Shown: positions 25,099 through 33,196 of the stretch, one piece after another
Layout of the letters: each line of letters begins with the position of its first letter
How positions within the stretch are numbered: position 1 is the stretch's first letter
Assembly (NCBI GenBank): GCA_027485645.1
Contig: JAIXQR010000007.1
Location: forward strand, 186,001 to 250,000
DNA length: 64,000 nucleotides
Direction: 5' to 3'
Source: a bacterium
GTDB lineage: Bacteria; Armatimonadota; Fimbriimonadia; Fimbriimonadales; Fimbriimonadaceae
The notes under the pieces: generated by a model
Seen by the model: the letters and a program-made list of their open reading frames with translations, nothing else
Databases searched by the model: none
Told to the model about the DNA's origin: nothing
Position numbers and translations under genes: made by a program

Positions 25099-25823
25099 TC
25101 TCCTCCGACGAGGGTGCCGGTTTCGTTGCCTGAGAGGGCAGAAGTAAGACTGCCGGCGGCGTTAAAGTTAAGCACGATGAGCGGCATTTTGTTCTCGCGG
25201 CACATCGTGAAAGCGGTTTGGTCCATCACGCCGAGGCGCTCCTGGATGGCGGTGGTGTACTCCAAGGTGTCGTATCGCACCGCGTCGTTGTGCTTCTTCG
25301 GGTCCTTGTCGTAAATTCCGTCAACCTTCGTAGCTTTCACCAATACGTCCGCCTCAATTTCAAGGGCGCGAAGTACGGACGCGGTGTCGGTCGTAAAGTA
25401 AGGGTTTCCGGTTCCGGCGGCAAAGAGAACCACGCGTCCCTTCTCCAAATGCCGGATTGCGCGTCGCCGGATGAATTGCTCCGCGACCGCAGAAATTTGC
25501 ACGGCGCTTTGGACGCGAACTTGAACGCCTGCCTGTTCGATCGCACCTTGAAGAGCAAGCGCGTTCATGAGGGTGCCGAGCATTCCCATTTGGTCTGCGA
25601 CCGCACGGTCAATTCCACCTTCGGCTGAGAACGATTCTCCGCGAACAAAGTTGCCGCCGCCAACGACGATGCCGATCTCGTGACCCGCCGCATGGACCAT
25701 GGCGATCTCTTGCGCGATGTATTTCAGAACCTGTGGATCGAGGCCGAATCCAAGGTCTCCGGCGAGTGCTTCGCCGCTAAGTTTGACGAGTGCTCGCCGG
25801 AATGAACGCCTTTCGATTGCCAT
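25095..25823 (-). CDS. pyrH: Uridylate kinase
   Basis: The 242-residue hexameric UMP kinase (UMP + ATP to UDP) starts at ATG 25823, so that the protein begins MAIERRSFRRALVKLSGEAL. A longer reading from 25883 lacks similarity to the family. Signatures are IGIVVGGGNFVRG, DQMGMLGTLMNALAL, and the C-terminal MDQTAFTMCRENKMPLIVLN. It is followed by frr and uppS, as in most bacteria, but rpsB and tsf, the usual upstream partners, are replaced by the ZipA-C-like gene. Confidence 0.96.
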   Translation of the reverse strand: MAIERRSFRRALVKLSGEALAGDLGFGLDPQVLKYIAQEIAMVHAAGHEIGIVVGGGNFVRGESFSAEGGIDRAVADQMGMLGTLMNALALQGAIEQAGVQVRVQSAVQISAVAEQFIRRRAIRHLEKGRVVLFAAGTGNPYFTTDTASVLRALEIEADVLVKATKVDGIYDKDPKKHNDAVRYDTLEYTTAIQERLGVMDQTAFTMCRENKMPLIVLNFNAAGSLTSALSGNETGTLVGGE

Positions 25824-25912
25824 CGTGAGTACCTCGGCTTTGCGATCAAATTTGATGCCAAACGAATTACAAAGCTCCGGCAAGTATACCGTCGCGAGTC
25901 CCTAACCTTAAC

Positions 25913-26842
25913 CTAAGCGTTGGCGGTAAAGAGTCGCACGGCCTCTGGGCTGCCCGGTACGAGTTGTGCTTGCTCAAATAATTTGTTGGCATGTTGGGCC
26001 TGTTGAATGAGCGATTGTGCGACCGCTGCATCCACAAAACGGCCTTCGTCATCGGTCGCCTTGCCACCAATTCGCTCGCACAGGGTGCGCGCGGTTCGGA
26101 GAGCGCCTTCAATCGCCTTCTCCGGGTTCGGGCACAGCGGGATTGAGCATCCAATCGTCAGTCCCTCATGCTGAACGCCGGCTTTGACATTGCCCAAGGA
26201 GAACTTTTCAACCGGACCGATTGGCAGGACCTCGAAAAGGGGGAACTCGCTGCCGCGTACCCGATAGACGAACGATCCTTCCGGTGAGAACTGTAGACCC
26301 AGCGCAGCGCAAGTTTGCCAAACCTCAAGTTCGGAAACGGCTCGGCGCGTTGGGAGGAAAGTGAGGCACAAGCCGATGTCGAGGTTTGCCAGCACTCGGC
26401 GCAGATCCATGCTGAGATAATCCACGTCCTCGATTCGAGGCAAGCAAACCGCACGGCGGTTTACGGCCTCGGCAAAGTGGTGAGCCGTCTTTTCAAGCAG
26501 CACCGCCGCCCGCGATTTGAGGTCGCCGTCGGGTCGGACTACCGGCCAAGACAGGGCGAGTGAATCGTACGATCCGTTCTTATCGCCGGTTAGAACGTCC
26601 CACTTGGTATCGCTCGGACGCATGGCCCAAGCTTGCGGATGTCCCAATGCGACATACCAATCTTGATCCAAGATCCTCGCCGCGGCGTGGGCCGGAACCG
26701 AGTACGGTCCGACCAGTTCGATCGTGAACTCGATGCGGGGAAGGGGGCCAGATTTCCATGCGGGCACCGGTAGCGCGCCGGGAAGTTCAATCTTCGGATC
26801 CGGCAACAAGGGTCCGCCAAACAGGTCGTCGGTGGTCAGCAT
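25913..26842 (-). CDS. Hypothetical protein with ZipA C-terminal-like domain
   Basis: The 309-residue protein has no signal peptide or membrane helix. Residues about 165-300 resemble the FtsZ-binding C-terminal domain of ZipA: a strand-helix start (GLCLTFLPTRRAVSELEVWQTC), ALGLQFSPEGSFVYRV, LFEVLPIGPVEKFSLGNV and the final helix ARTLCERIGGKATDDEGR. In ZipA the matching parts are an IFHR-type strand, an lFSvANmv strand and an A-LA-LGG-l-Ded-r helix. The N-terminal half is unrecognised. The assignment is by pattern only. It lies between era and pyrH, 26 bases from era, in an operon with cell-cycle and envelope genes. Confidence 0.5.
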   Translation of the reverse strand: MLTTDDLFGGPLLPDPKIELPGALPVPAWKSGPLPRIEFTIELVGPYSVPAHAAARILDQDWYVALGHPQAWAMRPSDTKWDVLTGDKNGSYDSLALSWPVVRPDGDLKSRAAVLLEKTAHHFAEAVNRRAVCLPRIEDVDYLSMDLRRVLANLDIGLCLTFLPTRRAVSELEVWQTCAALGLQFSPEGSFVYRVRGSEFPLFEVLPIGPVEKFSLGNVKAGVQHEGLTIGCSIPLCPNPEKAIEGALRTARTLCERIGGKATDDEGRFVDAAVAQSLIQQAQHANKLFEQAQLVPGSPEAVRLFTANA

Positions 26843-26868
26843 GGGTATGTGGCAGCAGGGAACGAGAC

Positions 26869-27768
26869 TTACTGGTCGTATTCCAACTCATGCAGAATAC
26901 GCGGCGACATTCGCCAGTCTTCCACAACCTTTACGTGTAAATCTAGGAAAAGTGGCTTTCCTAAAAGTTCCTCAATCTCTTGACGGGCAATCGTCCCAAT
27001 TCGTTTGATGAAGGCGCCTTGTTTCCCGATCAAAATAGCCCGCTGGCTCGGCTTTTCGACGATGATGTTCGCCCGAACGCGGATGATGTGCGGTTCTTCG
27101 GACCAATCTTCAACCGTCACCGCTGTTGCGTGAGGGATCTCCTGGCGTGTCAGGTTCAGAATCTTTTCCCGAACAAACTCTCCCGCCATAAACCGGCTTG
27201 ATTGGTCGGTGAGCTCGTCCGGCCCATAAAGCGGGTGCCTTTCTGGCAGGACGGCTACGATCATTTCGGCCAGCTTGTCGATGTTTCTGGCCTGAGTTGC
27301 CGTCGTCAACATGTAGTTGTCGCTTCCCAGAAGTTCGCAGAAGGCGTCGACATTTCGCTGGACATTCTCCGCCTTAAGCTGGTCCATCTTGTTTAGACAC
27401 AAGATTAGCGGCAGGTCTCGTTCTTGTCGGTTTGCCTTGATCAGCGCCGCAATCTGGTTGTCGGGCTCGCCGGGGTGGTGCGAAACATCGCCCACGAATA
27501 CGATAGCATCGATTTCGGCAAGGGATCGTCGTGCCTGTTCGTTCATCGCCTTGCCAAGAGCGGTGTGGGCATCGTGGATACCCGGGGTATCCACGAACAC
27601 GATTTGGTACTCCTCGGTCGTGGAAATCCCAACGATTCGGCGACGCGTCGTTTGTGGCTTGTCACTGACGATGGAGACCTTTTGGCCAACCATCGCGTTC
27701 ATCAGCGTGCTCTTGCCAACGTTCGGTTTCCCGATAAGAGCAACTTGTCCCGCGCGGAATTCCGCCAT
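26869..27768 (-). CDS. era: GTPase Era
   Basis: The 299-residue GTPase binds the 3' end of 16S rRNA and acts in 30S maturation. G1 is GKPNVGKST (residues 13-21), G2 lies in KPQTTRRRI, G3 is DTPGI, G4 is NKMD, and the C-terminal KH domain includes RANIIVEKPSQRAILIGKQG. The length is standard. Its ATG overlaps the stop of the upstream 1119-codon gene by one base (TAATG), so the two are translationally coupled. Confidence 0.96.
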   Translation of the reverse strand: MAEFRAGQVALIGKPNVGKSTLMNAMVGQKVSIVSDKPQTTRRRIVGISTTEEYQIVFVDTPGIHDAHTALGKAMNEQARRSLAEIDAIVFVGDVSHHPGEPDNQIAALIKANRQERDLPLILCLNKMDQLKAENVQRNVDAFCELLGSDNYMLTTATQARNIDKLAEMIVAVLPERHPLYGPDELTDQSSRFMAGEFVREKILNLTRQEIPHATAVTVEDWSEEPHIIRVRANIIVEKPSQRAILIGKQGAFIKRIGTIARQEIEELLGKPLFLDLHVKVVEDWRMSPRILHELEYDQ

Positions 27769-30700
27769 TAATCTCGCTTCCTAAACATGACATTCACAAC
27801 TTGGTCTGAATTGGGTGCTTCTGGCGCGTGGAACTCGCTTGGACGATTGCTCGGACCATTGTTTCGGTCGTTGGTACGGCCGGTTCGTCGGCGTCGGCGT
27901 CGATGTCCGGGCTCGTCGGAGTTGCCCACGGCAGGCGCGAGAACTTCCTCTTCGACTTGTGGTCGAAGGAACCATTCGTCAACGCTTTCCTCCGGATCAG
28001 CTCCCGTCATCCACTCGCCCAGCTTCATGACCGGCACGTCAAACGCTTCGATATCGTTTCGAACGTTAGCAACGCGGGCAGGAATGTCGGCAATGTGCAG
28101 AACATCCGTTGGGTTGGTCTTGAGCATGTGCTCGATTTCGGTCTTCTGACCGACGAGGAACACGTGCGTACTTCCGTCAACCGCGGTGAATCGCAACTGC
28201 GCGGAGTCGATCGAGGCCCACTGATCGTTGACGAGATCGTATGCGCTGAACTTCTCGGGCAAGGCAATGTTTCGCGAACCAGCACCGGTGCAGTGCACGG
28301 TGAGGAACGGCGAGCGAACGTGGACGACGTCGTTTTGGAAGTTCCAAACGTGCGCCCCGGCCATCTGCGCCAAAGCTCGAATCAGCTGTGGGTTAACGAC
28401 AGGTTCGCCAAGGAACACGCTCGTCCAGTTGCCTTCTGCGTCGTCGTCAAACTTGCGGACAACGAAGCTTGCGAGGCCAGACTGGGAGTATTCGCCAAGC
28501 ACGGTTGCATCTTCTGGAATCGCGAAGTAGCTCGGTTCCAGTTGGGCGTTTCCGCTGATCGTCTTCTCAGGGAAGGCTTCGGCAAGCGGATGGCGGCGGT
28601 TCACGAGGTTCGTGCCCGCTTTGCTGTAGAACGGCTGTGGCTTCAGCGCAATGCCAGTGACTTCTCGGGCTCGCTCAAGTGCATCTCGACCGCTGTCAAA
28701 CATGCCGGCGGTGTAGAGCCAGAAGAGAACCTTTCCGTCTTTCTGGAGTCGCGTCTTAATCGCCGCACGCAGGTCAGGGCGGATATCCCAAGCGTTGAGG
28801 AACAAATACAGCTTGCTCTCGGGGAATACCTCTCGGTGAGCCAAGTCGCTGAGCAGATAGAAGCCCACGCTAACACCGGCCCGGAGAACAGATTCCCGGA
28901 CGTTTTGCACCAGGAGGGCAAAGGCGTTTTGGTCAACCAGATATGCCAGAGATCGCTCGTCCACAAAGACGGCCACTTCTGGATCGGGCGAAGTCGCATC
29001 CATGCGGAGAATGAGCGCTTCGCGCAGCTTCGCGGCTCGAGACCAAACGCTGGCGGTTCGCAGCCAGCCGTTGCCCCAAAGATCCATCCACGCTGCACCC
29101 GCGCCGTGAGAAAGCGCCGCACCGGCACCACGCCAGTGAACGCTTTCCAGCGCCTGTGGCGTTTTGAGTAGTGGATTGTGATCACTGTCTGGATCGGCGA
29201 GTTCGCCAAGGGATGTTCGATAGTCTTCTAGGCTGATATACAACTTGCCGTTCAACGCAAAGCTGTCGATCGGAGCCGGGAAGGAGCCGGTGCCACCGGG
29301 TTCACGGTTGCGGTAGCTCGGCGGACCAGCAATGTAGTCCACTTCTTCGGCACGGAGCAACTTTCCGAGGGCCAGGTGTCCGTTCGACGGATGCGACCAT
29401 TCGAAGGTGTATCCGTAGCTGACGCCAACGAGGAAGTAGCCGTCGGATGCTTCCTTCGCGGCGTAGGCCAGGCTGCGGATGCGTCGGACGGTCTCGTCGC
29501 TCAGGAAGAGATGGTAGTCAACGTAGCGTCGCTGTCGGCGGGATGAGCGTACAAATCGTTCGCCGTCGGCACCTTCGGGCAGGAACTGCGGAACATCGAT
29601 GTCTTCGAAGTTCGCCCCGCCATCGAACCAAGATGCGCGCAAGGCGACGACGTCTTGGTTGTAACGGGTTCGAGCCCAATCGCGGAACTTTCGCTGTGCA
29701 GCGCGGGAGTCATCGTAGCCGTCGAGGTCCGAAAGAAACCACTCGTTTCGCTCCAAGTGAACGCCCATGGCGTGACCCTTGAGCGGGCCGATAAGTAGGT
29801 TGCGGACGAACTGCGCTAGGTGCAGTTCGGCGTCCTGCCAGAACGCATCATCACAGATGCTTGGCTGGGCTAGGGAACCATCCAGGCCACGGAATTTGGC
29901 ATCGGGGTACTTCGTGTCCCAACCGCGATCGGCGGTGAACTCAACTCGGAAAATGACCTGAGCTTCTGGGTCGACTTTAACGATCGCGACCAGAAGGTTC
30001 TCGGCCAGCGTCGTGGCTTCTTCAAGTCCGGTCTCGGACACTTCAAGGTCAATCGCGACCATGTGCAAGTGCACGCCGGAATCGGCAGCCAGCTTGACTT
30101 CTTCAAGCAGGATATCGGTCCGCTTGCTGTCTCGAGCGCGGCCGTAAAGCATCAGCGGTGGATAAACCCGGTGATCTCGAACGAGGGTTGGCAAGCCATT
30201 TCGGAGAACGACCTGAGGGGCGTCGCTCGGGATCGCGATCTCCCGGGCGCGTGGCGCCGGTGCAGGCGCCGCTGGCTCTTCGCTTACGGCAACTTCGTCG
30301 GTTTCATGCGATTCTTCCGATCGCTCTCTGAATCCACGTCGTCCACGTCGACCCCGTCGCTCATCTTCGCGGTCGGCATCTTTGGCTTCGCGGGTTGGCT
30401 TGACGGTGTCGTTCCCAACGGTACGCCAATTGATCGTGAGCGCGCCTTCGGGCGTGTCCTCATCGACGATTGAAGTGGATTCGAGCGCGACCGACGGCGT
30501 CAGGACGACGGCGGGAGCGGCTGGAGCAGCTTCAGTAGCTGGCTCCGGAGAGGTCGGCGCGGGCTTCTGCTCCCGGCGCGCCGGAGCCTTGCCAGCGGAA
30601 CGTGTTCGGAACGCAACGGCAAGTCCGTCCTCGCTTCGGTCAAATTCGAGCTCGGCGGAAACGGCAATGGTTGGCTCCGCGAGATTGATTTGGCGCGTAG

Positions 30701-31127
30701 ATTCTTCTTGCGGTTCCGGCTTTCGGCTCCGTGCTGGCTTCTTTTCTGCGGCGGCTCGGCTGCGGAAAACGGGGAGCAGCAAGTCGTCTTCGTCGGCTGG
30801 GGCTGCTTCTGTTACGGGCTCTGCCGGAACGACCGGTGCTTGAACCGGTACGGGTGCCGCCGCTTTGGTGCTCTTTCGCTGAATTGGGCGCAGAGTGACG
30901 ACCAAGCCTTCTTCGGCGGAGTCTTGCGATTCGGCTTCGGCAACGACGACCGGTGCTTCTACGGCTTCGGGCTCGGCGGCCTTCTTGGTGCTGCGTCGTG
31001 GCTTTTTGACGGGTTCGACGGTTGGTTCTGAAACGTTGGACTTAGCCCGGGCTTTCTTAGCCGGGGTGGCGTCTACGGATGGTTCAGAGGGGATGACAGG
31101 TTCGGTCGTTACTTTCTTCCGGGGCAT
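27768..31127 (-). CDS. 1119-residue protein: disordered N-third with repeated motif, GH42-like core
   Basis: Residues 1-300 are low-complexity Ala/Pro/Glu/Lys/Arg and look disordered. A short motif recurs four times in them: AEEGLVVTLR (71-80), DEDDLLLPVFR (112-122), SEDGLAVAFR (165-174) and PEGALTINWR (226-235). An Arg-rich patch is at 258-269. Residues from about 303 on resemble a glycoside-hydrolase-A/GH42-type barrel (VHLERNEWFLSDLDGYDD, YIAGPPSYRNREPGG, ISLEDYRTSLG), then a Rossmann-like domain as in GH42 trimerisation domains (LYLFLNAWDI). The C-terminus is again basic (HRRRRRRTGRT). There is no signal peptide. It sits between a HAD gene (19-base overlap) and era (one-base overlap). The function is unknown. 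Confidence 0.7.
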   Translation of the reverse strand: MPRKKVTTEPVIPSEPSVDATPAKKARAKSNVSEPTVEPVKKPRRSTKKAAEPEAVEAPVVVAEAESQDSAEEGLVVTLRPIQRKSTKAAAPVPVQAPVVPAEPVTEAAPADEDDLLLPVFRSRAAAEKKPARSRKPEPQEESTRQINLAEPTIAVSAELEFDRSEDGLAVAFRTRSAGKAPARREQKPAPTSPEPATEAAPAAPAVVLTPSVALESTSIVDEDTPEGALTINWRTVGNDTVKPTREAKDADREDERRGRRGRRGFRERSEESHETDEVAVSEEPAAPAPAPRAREIAIPSDAPQVVLRNGLPTLVRDHRVYPPLMLYGRARDSKRTDILLEEVKLAADSGVHLHMVAIDLEVSETGLEEATTLAENLLVAIVKVDPEAQVIFRVEFTADRGWDTKYPDAKFRGLDGSLAQPSICDDAFWQDAELHLAQFVRNLLIGPLKGHAMGVHLERNEWFLSDLDGYDDSRAAQRKFRDWARTRYNQDVVALRASWFDGGANFEDIDVPQFLPEGADGERFVRSSRRQRRYVDYHLFLSDETVRRIRSLAYAAKEASDGYFLVGVSYGYTFEWSHPSNGHLALGKLLRAEEVDYIAGPPSYRNREPGGTGSFPAPIDSFALNGKLYISLEDYRTSLGELADPDSDHNPLLKTPQALESVHWRGAGAALSHGAGAAWMDLWGNGWLRTASVWSRAAKLREALILRMDATSPDPEVAVFVDERSLAYLVDQNAFALLVQNVRESVLRAGVSVGFYLLSDLAHREVFPESKLYLFLNAWDIRPDLRAAIKTRLQKDGKVLFWLYTAGMFDSGRDALERAREVTGIALKPQPFYSKAGTNLVNRRHPLAEAFPEKTISGNAQLEPSYFAIPEDATVLGEYSQSGLASFVVRKFDDDAEGNWTSVFLGEPVVNPQLIRALAQMAGAHVWNFQNDVVHVRSPFLTVHCTGAGSRNIALPEKFSAYDLVNDQWASIDSAQLRFTAVDGSTHVFLVGQKTEIEHMLKTNPTDVLHIADIPARVANVRNDIEAFDVPVMKLGEWMTGADPEESVDEWFLRPQVEEEVLAPAVGNSDEPGHRRRRRRTGRTNDRNNGPSNRPSEFHAPEAPNSDQVVNVMFRKRD

Positions 31128-31813
31128 GAGGTTGTGTTTTCAGCGGTAAGAGCCCAACTCAACAAGGATTCGGGGGTGGGGAAATAGAGTTCGGGGTCGA
31201 AGGCCATAAGGTCTTCAGTTCTCCCGGCACCGTATCCGACGGCAGCAGATTTCATGCCAGCGGATTTCGCGCATTGGATGTCGAAAATTGAGTCGCCGAT
31301 GAAGATTGCTTCGCTTGGGTTGACCTCAAGCAGTTGGCAAGCTAACCAGGCACTTTCTGGGTCTGGTTTCGGCTTTTGTACGTCCGACGCGGATACGGTT
31401 GCATCCACGTAGCGGGTGGCATCAAATCTTTTTAGGAACGGAGTCAGTTCGTTCTGCGACTTACTGGTGACCAAAGCGATTTTCAAGCCAGCGGCTCGAG
31501 CAACGCGCAATGCTTCGATTGCGTCTTGAAACGGCTTCTCGGCGTGGGCGTGAATTTCGAACATCTCCATGGCATGCTTTGCCATATCGCTAAGGACGAC
31601 CGGATCAGCGGTTACGCCTTCATAGTTCGCTAACTGTCGAGTTAGCGGAACCCCAATCTGACCGAGAATGACTTCTCGCGATGGACAAGGCTGGTTGAAC
31701 CGGTGAAACGTCTCCGTAATGCCCAGGATGATGACGTCGATGCTGTTGACCAACGTTCCATCGACGTCGAAGAGTACGGCACGAAAATCCGTGAGCTTCG
31801 GCGTCCGGGGCAT
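31109..31813 (-). CDS. HAD-superfamily hydrolase (Gph/PpaX-like phosphatase)
   Basis: The 234-residue protein has HAD motif I FDVDGTLVNS with nucleophile Asp16 and Asp18, motif II VTSK, motif III lysine in QKPKPDP, and motif IV FIGDSIFDIQCAKSAGMKSAAVGYG. The alpha-helical cap (residues about 25-90) is of the C1 phosphoglycolate/pyrophosphate phosphatase type. Small phosphate esters are the expected substrates. It is the first gene of the minus-strand operon leading to era, pyrH, frr and uppS, and its end overlaps the next start by 19 bases. Confidence 0.9.
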   Translation of the reverse strand: MPRTPKLTDFRAVLFDVDGTLVNSIDVIILGITETFHRFNQPCPSREVILGQIGVPLTRQLANYEGVTADPVVLSDMAKHAMEMFEIHAHAEKPFQDAIEALRVARAAGLKIALVTSKSQNELTPFLKRFDATRYVDATVSASDVQKPKPDPESAWLACQLLEVNPSEAIFIGDSIFDIQCAKSAGMKSAAVGYGAGRTEDLMAFDPELYFPTPESLLSWALTAENTTSCPGRK

Positions 31814-31854
31814 TGGATCACAGTATGGCAGATTCTGCTAGGTAACCTGCAGGA

Positions 31855-32235
31855 ATGACGCGTGAAGCCATTTCGACCCCCAATGCGCCGGCTGCGATTG
31901 GACCTTATAGCCAGGCCATCAAGGCAAGCGGAAACTTTATTTTCTTGAGCGGACAAGTTCCTCTCACGCCATCGGGAGAACTCGTTACCGGTGACATCAA
32001 GCTTCAGGCCACCCAAAGTCTTAACAACCTCAAGGCCGTTCTCGAAGCAGAAGGGCTAACGATGGACAACATCGTAAAGACAACGATTCTGTTGTCTTCG
32101 ATGGAGCACTTCGTCGCCGTCAACGAAGTCTATGCCACCTACTTTGGTGACGTGCCACCGGCGCGAGCAACCTACGCCGTTGCCGGATTGCCAAAGGGCG
32201 CGGACATCGAAATCGAAGCCGTCGCAGTATTTTGA
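31855..32235 (+). CDS. RidA (YjgF/YER057c) family enamine/imine deaminase
   Basis: The 126-residue protein is of the standard length and opens REAISTPNAPAAIGPYSQAI. FIFLSGQVPL, the active-site Arg104 in PPARATY, and Glu121 in EIEAVAV are all in place. RidA hydrolyses reactive 2-aminoacrylate and related enamines from PLP enzymes. It diverges from the HAD gene with about 40 bases between them, and its TGA overlaps the TTG start of the next gene. Confidence 0.95.
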   Translation: MTREAISTPNAPAAIGPYSQAIKASGNFIFLSGQVPLTPSGELVTGDIKLQATQSLNNLKAVLEAEGLTMDNIVKTTILLSSMEHFVAVNEVYATYFGDVPPARATYAVAGLPKGADIEIEAVAVF

Positions 32236-33140
32236 GCAAGCGTATCGTTTCGATTAGCTTAGGCACGTCGGAGCGTGATCTAACCCAGACCGTGCACCTG
32301 CTCGGAGACAGCTTCGAGCTGGTGCGCGAAGGCGTGGACGGAGACCTCTCCCGCTTCTCACGGCGATTTTTAGAGCTCGATGGAAAAGTCGACGCGCTCG
32401 GAATCGGGGGCGCTGATCTGTACGTGTTTTCTGCAGGGCGGCGGTACACGTTCAAACAGATTGAGTCCCTCACAAAAGGGGTCCAAAAGACGCCGCTCGT
32501 TGATGGCTCAGGCTTAAAGAACACCCTCGAGTACGACACCATTCAGTGGTTGCAACGTGAAGGCGTCGTCGATTTTTGTAACGCTAAGACGCTTCTGGTG
32601 GCAGGTGTCGATCGTTCCGGCATGACGCAAGCTCTCGCAGAGATCGGGGCAGACGTCACGTTCGGCGACATGATGTTCGGGCTCGGGCTAAACGTTCCGA
32701 TTCGATCGGTTGCCCGGCTTGAAAGTCTGGCAAAAATTTTGTTGCCCATCGTCACGCGGCTCCCGCTCAAGTGGATCTATCCGACCGGCGAGAAGCAGAA
32801 GGTTCGAACTCCAAAGTTCGGCCAGTTTTTCGCGGAAGCGCAGATCATTGCCGGGGACTGGCACTTCATCCGTCGATTCGCGCCAGACGACCTCACCGGA
32901 AAAATTGTGATCACCCAAACCGTGCGGGATGCTGACATTCAGCTCCTTCGAAGCATGGGAGTAAAGCGACTGGTAACCACGACTCCTCTGATCGGCAACG
33001 CCACGTTCGCAACGAACGTCATGGAAGGGGTGATCGTCGCGCACTTAGGCAGGAAAGTTTCTGAAATCACCCCGGAGGATTACCGCCAGGTAATCGGAGA
33101 AATGGGCTGGAAACCAGGCGTGATTGAGCTTGGAGATTAA
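32232..33140 (+). CDS. Quinate 5-dehydrogenase-family protein (annotation by resemblance)
   Basis: The 302-residue protein starts at TTG 32232, inside the ridA stop codon (TTGA). It opens RIVSISLGTSERD, continues DGKVDALGIGGADLYVFSAGRRY and TPLVDGSGLKNTLEY, and has VITQTVRDADIQLLRSMGVKRLVTTTP near the end. This is the layout of a little-studied family that databases label quinate 5-dehydrogenase. No classic shikimate-dehydrogenase motifs or aromatic pathway genes are nearby, so the name should not be read as a proven activity. The gene lies 56 bases upstream of the acyl-ACP reductase-like gene. Confidence 0.6.
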   Translation: MSKRIVSISLGTSERDLTQTVHLLGDSFELVREGVDGDLSRFSRRFLELDGKVDALGIGGADLYVFSAGRRYTFKQIESLTKGVQKTPLVDGSGLKNTLEYDTIQWLQREGVVDFCNAKTLLVAGVDRSGMTQALAEIGADVTFGDMMFGLGLNVPIRSVARLESLAKILLPIVTRLPLKWIYPTGEKQKVRTPKFGQFFAEAQIIAGDWHFIRRFAPDDLTGKIVITQTVRDADIQLLRSMGVKRLVTTTPLIGNATFATNVMEGVIVAHLGRKVSEITPEDYRQVIGEMGWKPGVIELGD

Positions 33141-33196
33141 CGATCAACCGTGTACTTGCCCCTGTGGTACATTCATGGGGTTAACCGTTTCTTAAC

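Noticed and set aside
27828..29171. Plus-strand open frame of 447 codons opposite the 1119-residue protein
   Set aside because: No domain or start signal is seen, and the minus-strand frame continues coherently through the whole region to era.
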